18,932 bases of DNA from an uncultured Faecalicatena sp. (GTDB taxonomy: Bacteria; Bacillota; Clostridia; Lachnospirales; Lachnospiraceae): NCBI GenBank assembly GCA_902489075.1, contig CABTYO010000036.1, positions 1 to 18,932 of the forward strand. Reading direction: 5' to 3'. The notes under the pieces were generated by a model, which was given only the letters and a program-made list of their open reading frames with translations, had not been told where the DNA came from and did no database searches. Positions within the stretch are counted from its first letter, which is position 1; the number at the start of each line of letters is the position of its first letter. Made by a program: the position numbers and the translations under genes. Below, piece after piece: positions 15,606 through 18,932 of the stretch.

Positions 15606-16328
15606 TTAGTCGTTTGTTAGGTTGCCGTTTCCGTTGACGGGAATGGACTCGCCCAGGAAAGTGGGGGCGGGTTTGTACAGGGAGGTCAGGAAGTCTTTAT
15701 CGCGGGCGAGGATTTCCCGGAGGTCACGGTAGAGCTGGCCTGTGTATCTCTGGGTATCGGAAGGGACGCCCTGGGCGTTAAGGGAGAGGGCGTTGGCTAT
15801 GTAAAGGGCGCGGTAGAGATGGTATTCCTGGGTGACGATGAGGATGTTCTGGGCCTGGAAGATGTCTCTGGCGCGGTAGATGCTTTCGTAGGTGGAGAAT
15901 CCGGCGTGGTCCATGAAGATGTCTTCGGAGGGGACGCCCTTTTCTATGGCGTAGTCCTTCATGGTGCGGACTTCATCATAGTCTTTGCGGCTGTGGTCAC
16001 CGCTCATGATGAGCTTGGGAGCAGCGTGGGAGTGATAGAGTTCGATGGCGGTGTCGAGACGTTCGGCAAGCATGGGGGTGGGGGAACCGTCCTCACGGAT
16101 TCCGGCACCCAGGACGAGGATGCAGTCGGCGGTGGAGGTGGTGCCCTCTTTGACAGAGGTGGAATCTTCTTTAGAGGATGCGAGAAACTGGTCTTTATCC
16201 AGAATCTGATCCTCGGTTGTCTTCTGAACGTAAAAATTGATTCCAAGTGCAGCGGCAATTCCTGCCACGATCAGGCAGAGAAAAAGCCGGAGGATTCTTT
16301 TTGGGAGGGCATTTTTCTGTTTTTTCAT
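15606..16328 (-). CDS. SanA/YdcF-family (DUF218) membrane-anchored protein
   Basis: A 240-aa protein with a basic N-terminus and one transmembrane helix (about residues 12-34). A Ser/Thr-rich linker follows, then a DUF218 domain starting at CILVLGAGIREDGSPTPMLAERLDTA (about 69). Family motifs include KLIMSGD (105-111), a DEVRTMKDYAIEKGVP segment, the FSTYESI helix and the ILIVTQEYHLYRA strand. Relatives such as SanA influence envelope integrity and vancomycin sensitivity; the reaction is unsettled. AAAGGAG lies 7 nt before the ATG. The gene faces polC tail to tail, separated by the inverted-repeat element. The C-terminal NGNGNLTND tail is low complexity. Confidence 0.87.
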   Translation of the reverse strand: MKKQKNALPKRILRLFLCLIVAGIAAALGINFYVQKTTEDQILDKDQFLASSKEDSTSVKEGTTSTADCILVLGAGIREDGSPTPMLAERLDTAIELYHSHAAPKLIMSGDHSRKDYDEVRTMKDYAIEKGVPSEDIFMDHAGFSTYESIYRARDIFQAQNILIVTQEYHLYRALYIANALSLNAQGVPSDTQRYTGQLYRDLREILARDKDFLTSLYKPAPTFLGESIPVNGNGNLTND

Positions 16329-16418
16329 TTGTGGACTCCTTTACATTTTTATCTGGATTATTTCATATGCGGCTCTTTTGGTTATCTGCTGATATTGTAC
16401 CACATGTACCAATCAAGT

Positions 16419-16431
16419 TGGGGGACGAAAG
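16419..16431 (+). repeat. 13-bp direct repeat, left copy flanking the toxin-antitoxin module
   Basis: TGGGGGACGAAAG here is repeated exactly at 17088-17100, beyond the toxin gene. A chance 13-bp match over this distance is unlikely, so the copies may mark the boundary of an inserted or duplicated cassette. Confidence 0.6.
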
Positions 16432-16468
16432 TGTTATTTTTATCTGGATATGGAAAAAAATGAGGGAA

Positions 16469-16511
16469 TGTAATGAAAAGTGTTGTATTTTTCATTACAA
16501 ATGCATATACT
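16469..16511 (+). promoter_or_regulatory. Toxin-antitoxin promoter with palindromic operator
   Basis: The promoter is TTGTAT (16483-16488), 17 bp, TATACT (16506-16511). An 11-bp perfect inverted repeat (16469-16479 with 16489-16499, 9-nt centre) brackets it so that the -35 box lies in the central spacer. Binding there would block RNA polymerase, the usual conditional autorepression of type II modules by antitoxin and toxin-antitoxin complex. Confidence 0.75.
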
Positions 16512-16537
16512 TAATAGTAAGAAAGGGGTGTGAAATT

Positions 16538-16804
16538 ATGGCACAGTCAGTAAATATTAATTTCCGCATGGATGCGGACTTAAAAAAGAGTATGGAGCAG
16601 GCATGCGAGGATATGGGACTTTCTATGTCCACAGCTTTTACAATTTTTGCTAAAAAAGTCAGCCGTGAAAGACGAATTCCTTTTGAGGTATCTGCAGATC
16701 CGTTTTATTCTGATAGCAATATGGCGCATCTGCGGCGAGGAATTGCAGCCCTTAATTCAGGAAAAGGCGTAACACATGAACCCATTGAGGTAGAGGACGA
16801 ATGA
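16538..16804 (+). CDS. RelB/DinJ-family antitoxin
   Basis: An 88-aa antitoxin. The N-terminus (QSVNINFRMDADLKKSMEQA, then MGLSMSTAFTIFAKKV) is the ribbon-helix-helix DNA-binding domain of RelB/DinJ proteins. The C-terminal part (ADPFYSDSNMAHLRRGIAALNSGKG, then an acidic tail) is the expected flexible toxin-binding region. The frame is open further upstream, but ATG 16538 follows AAAGGGG and starts the family consensus. Its last four bases overlap the toxin start (ATGA), so the two are translated together. It should bind the palindrome at 16469-16499. Confidence 0.92.
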   Translation: MAQSVNINFRMDADLKKSMEQACEDMGLSMSTAFTIFAKKVSRERRIPFEVSADPFYSDSNMAHLRRGIAALNSGKGVTHEPIEVEDE

Positions 16805-17061
16805 ATAAAGTGTGGTTTGATGAAGCATGGGAAGATTATTTGTATTGGCAGACTCAGGATAAGAAGACACTAAGACGTATCAATGCACTTCTCAAAGATA
16901 TAGAGCGGGGGAACTTTGATGGTATCGGGAAGCCGGAACCTTTGAAAGGAGAATTAAGTGGATTTTGGAGCAGGCGTGTTGATGATGTTAATAGGCTTGT
17001 TTATCGTATCAATAATGGTGTATTGGAAATATTGTCCTGTCGAGGGCATTATAGCGACTAG
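16801..17061 (+). CDS. Txe/YoeB-family ribosome-dependent mRNA interferase toxin
   Basis: An 86-aa toxin of the RelE superfamily, Txe/YoeB branch. Members cut mRNA in the ribosomal A site. The catalytic residues known from E. coli YoeB fall at the same numbers here: Glu46 (KPEPLKG), Arg65 (DVNRLVYRI) and His83-Tyr84 (RGHYSD). The toxin therefore looks intact. It overlaps its antitoxin by 4 bp. YoeB toxins classically pair with YefM (Phd-type) antitoxins; here the partner is RelB/DinJ-like. The stop codon lies within the hairpin at 17058-17086. Confidence 0.93.
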   Translation: MNKVWFDEAWEDYLYWQTQDKKTLRRINALLKDIERGNFDGIGKPEPLKGELSGFWSRRVDDVNRLVYRINNGVLEILSCRGHYSD

Positions 17062-17086
17062 TACAACTTATTATTTGTTGTACTAG
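17058..17086 (+). terminator. 10-bp hairpin spanning the toxin stop codon
   Basis: CTAGTACAAC (17058-17067) pairs perfectly with GTTGTACTAG (17077-17086) across a 9-nt AT-rich loop, with no T-run after it. It may be a weak terminator, an mRNA-stabilising hairpin or part of a cassette end. Confidence 0.45.
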
Positions 17087-17087
17087 C

Positions 17088-17100
17088 TGGGGGACGAAAG
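17088..17100 (+). repeat. 13-bp direct repeat, right copy flanking the toxin-antitoxin module
   Basis: Exact second copy of TGGGGGACGAAAG, immediately after the toxin hairpin and 7 bp before the next start codon. Its G-run is the only ribosome-binding-like sequence for that gene, although it is about 13 nt from the ATG. Confidence 0.6.
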
Positions 17101-17107
17101 ATATCTT

Positions 17108-17668
17108 ATGAAGAAATTTAATGTATTTTTGACAGTTTTCTTTGTGATCTGTATGTTGAACATTCACCGGATCCGTATGGGCACGTTTCTGATTTTTCTT
17201 GTTATTGCAATCGTCGCCGGAGTGAAGGAGCAGCGCAGGACAGTACACCTGTGTGTCTGTTTCTGCATACTCATTCTGGTATCCCACGTATATATTTTCA
17301 GCGATTATATTGATATAGTCAGGTTCCATATCCTCAAGCCGCTTTATCAGAAAAGAGCAGAAGCTTTTCTGGAAGAGGAGAAGCTAAGCGATGATGAGGA
17401 GGACGGCTGTAAGTATAAAAACAGCAGATCCTGTCTTTTTCTCACGACGGGACATGATTATGAGATACATAGAAAGGGGCGGATCATTTCCGTGTATTTT
17501 CCAACATCGGCTAATTTCTTCTCAGGTTCAGGTTATATTTATACCGAAAATGACCCTGATGCGGCTGATTTGGTCTATACGCAGAATGAAAATATACTCA
17601 TGACAATAACAGCATATGATAGGATCCAGTTTTTAGATGACCACTGGGCATACATCAAAAAGTATTAG
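17108..17668 (+). CDS. Hypothetical membrane protein
   Basis: I do not recognise this 186-aa protein. Two or three hydrophobic segments occupy the first 70 residues (about 5-18, 25-40, 46-66), followed by a charged stretch (FLEEEKLSDDEED, about 88-100) and a soluble C-terminal domain of about 85 residues. That domain has YKNSRSCLFLTTGHDYEIHRKGRIISVYF and a Tyr/Asp-rich end. The ribosome binding site is poor. It is more AT-rich than its neighbours and sits directly after the toxin-antitoxin module, so it could be part of an accessory insertion. There are no catalytic motifs I can name. Confidence 0.65.
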   Translation: MKKFNVFLTVFFVICMLNIHRIRMGTFLIFLVIAIVAGVKEQRRTVHLCVCFCILILVSHVYIFSDYIDIVRFHILKPLYQKRAEAFLEEEKLSDDEEDGCKYKNSRSCLFLTTGHDYEIHRKGRIISVYFPTSANFFSGSGYIYTENDPDAADLVYTQNENILMTITAYDRIQFLDDHWAYIKKY

Positions 17669-17729
17669 TACAGGGCATATTGTTTTTATAGGGGAGATGA
17701 GATTTGAAAGTAACATTAAAAAAACTGAG

Positions 17730-17759
17730 TAGACTTTCTATTAACTGCTATGCTATAAT
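17730..17759 (+). promoter_or_regulatory. Extended -10 promoter of glyA
   Basis: TAGACT (17730-17735), an 18-bp spacer and TGC-TATAAT (TATAAT at 17754-17759) lie about 65 bp upstream of glyA. The leader has a small 6-bp hairpin (17765-17785) and a strong AGGAGG (17811-17816, 8 nt from the ATG). No riboswitch was recognised in this short leader. Confidence 0.7.
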
Positions 17760-17824
17760 GTCCCAATAGCGTTACAGGAGCTATTTATTTCAACAGGCAT
17801 TTTAAATTTCAGGAGGTAAGGACT

Positions 17825-18897
17825 ATGTACGATTTCGAGGAAATTGTGAAGGAAGACAGGGAAGTTGCGGATGCGATCCAGGCGGAGATGGAGAGACAGA
17901 ATTCACACATCGAGCTGATCGCTTCCGAGAACTGGGTGAGCAAGGCAGTCATGGCCGCGATGGGCAGCCCGATGACGAATAAATATGCAGAAGGTTATCC
18001 GGGCAGAAGATATTACGGCGGATGCCAGTGCGTCGATGTGGTAGAGAATCTTGCAAGAGAACGTGCGAAAGAACTTTTCCACTGCGAATACGCCAATGTA
18101 CAGCCACATTCAGGTGCTCAGGCCAATATGGCAGCCATGTTTGCAATGGTAGAACCGGGAGACAGAGTTCTCGGCATGAATCTCGACCATGGCGGACACT
18201 TAAGCCACGGTTCACCGGTCAACATTTCCGGAAAATACTTCGATTTTGCTTCCTATGGTGTCAATGATGACGGATTCATCGATTACGACAAAGTCCTCGA
18301 AGCTGCAAAGAAGCACCAGCCGAAATTGATCATAGCAGGAGCCAGTGCTTATGCAAGAACCATCGATTTCAAGCGTTTCCGCGAGATCGCAGACGAAGTC
18401 GGTGCATATCTCATGGTCGACATGGCACATATTGCCGGACTCGTTGCCGCAGGAGAGCATCCAAGTCCGATCCCATACGCACATGTCACCACCACCACGA
18501 CACACAAGACCCTGCGCGGTCCAAGAGGCGGCATGATCCTTTCCAGTAAAGAAATGGATGAAAAGTTCAACTTCAACAAAGCCGTATTCCCGGGAACCCA
18601 GGGCGGCCCGTTAATGCACGTGATCGCAGCCAAAGCTGTCTGCTTCAAAGAAGCCCTCCAGCCAGAGTTCAAAGAATATCAGGCCCAGATTGTCAAAAAT
18701 GCAAAAGCCTTATGTAAAGGTCTTATGGACCGCGGCATCAAGATCGTATCCGGCGGAACCGACAACCACCTGATGTTAGTAGACCTCACAGCTTGTGATG
18801 TCAGCGGAAAAGAATTAGAAAAACGCTTAGACGAAGCTCACATAACCTGTAACAAAAACACCATCCCGAACGACCCCCGCTCCCCATTCGTCACCAG
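17825..18897 (+). CDS. glyA: Serine hydroxymethyltransferase, 3'-truncated by the contig end
   Basis: GlyA interconverts serine and glycine, loading one-carbon units on tetrahydrofolate with PLP. The first 357 residues are present of about 410-415 usual. Visible motifs are ELIASEN (30-36), the TNKYAEGYPGRRYYGG substrate loop (51-66), D199 and H202 in MVDMAHIAGL, and the PLP lysine K228 in TTTTTHKTLRGPRGG. The native reading ends at PFVT plus the two bases AG (18896-18897), as expected before the usual Ser-Gly-Ile-Arg. From 18898 the sequence is a sequencing adapter, so the missing C-terminus is an assembly effect, not a mutation. Confidence 0.95.
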
Positions 18898-18932
18898 AGA
18901 TCGGAAGAGCACACGTCTGAACTCCAGTCACA
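18898..18932. other. Illumina TruSeq adapter sequence (artefact)
   Basis: From 18898 the sequence begins AGATCGGAAGAGCACACGTC and runs through the whole 34-base TruSeq read-1 3' adapter to 18931. The final A at 18932 would be the first base of the index or a chance base. This is library-construction sequence, not genomic DNA. Confidence 0.98.

Noticed and set aside
15819..16463. Plus-strand frame of 214 codons opposite the YdcF-like gene
   Set aside because: Gly/Val/Asp-rich low-complexity product typical of an antisense frame; the minus strand encodes the recognisable DUF218 protein.
17825..18932. glyA C-terminal end reading into the last 35 bases
   Set aside because: Those bases are sequencing adapter, so any residues decoded after codon 357 are artificial.
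1..18932. CRISPR array, tRNA or rRNA genes
   Set aside because: No regularly spaced repeats and no tRNA or rRNA signature sequence was seen on either strand.

Overview
The window reads like a chromosomal contig from a gut-type Lachnospiraceae bacterium (Clostridia). The signs are a Gram-positive PolC replicase overlapping ispG, AGGAGG-type ribosome binding sites, consensus TTGACA/TATAAT promoters, moderate GC, and generally Clostridia-like proteins. The genus cannot be fixed from sequence alone. The last 35 bases are an Illumina library adapter fused to a truncated glyA, so the right edge is an assembly artefact.

Layout. 1-462: gene-free, hairpin-rich sequence with a diverged internal direct duplication, then a possible 13-codon leader ORF. 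463-3319 (+): an ABC exporter half-transporter, then a DUF2156 protein. 3427-6212 (+): a tight three-gene run of class I/II aminotransferase, HisC-type aminotransferase and a COG2426 small membrane protein, closed by a strong bidirectional terminator at 6279-6319. 6396-8598: a divergent pair, a zinc/corrinoid-type methyltransferase of the uroporphyrinogen decarboxylase family (-) and an AraC regulator (+), with candidate operator half-sites between them. 8576-9557: a Xre regulator (-) divergent from a small membrane-anchored protein (+), with a palindrome next to a perfect sigma-A promoter. 9641-15201 (+): ispG and polC, overlapping by 13 bases. 15202-15605: non-coding, dominated by a ~280-bp imperfect inverted repeat that would fold into a long hairpin with a branched tip. 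15606-16328 (-): a SanA/YdcF-like membrane protein. 16538-17061 (+): a RelB/DinJ-type antitoxin and YoeB-type toxin under a palindromic operator, flanked by 13-bp direct repeats. 17108-17668 (+): an unrecognised membrane protein. 17825-18897 (+): glyA, 5' 357 codons only.

How the parts work together. ispG (isoprenoid precursors), polC (replication) and glyA (one-carbon units) are housekeeping genes. The accessory material lies between them: the AraC-controlled methyltransferase, the Xre/membrane-protein pair, the toxin-antitoxin module and the structured non-coding blocks. The least explained sequences are the inverted-repeat element at 15231-15510 and the duplicated, structured region at 130-440. 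I found no tRNA, rRNA, CRISPR array or intact transposase.
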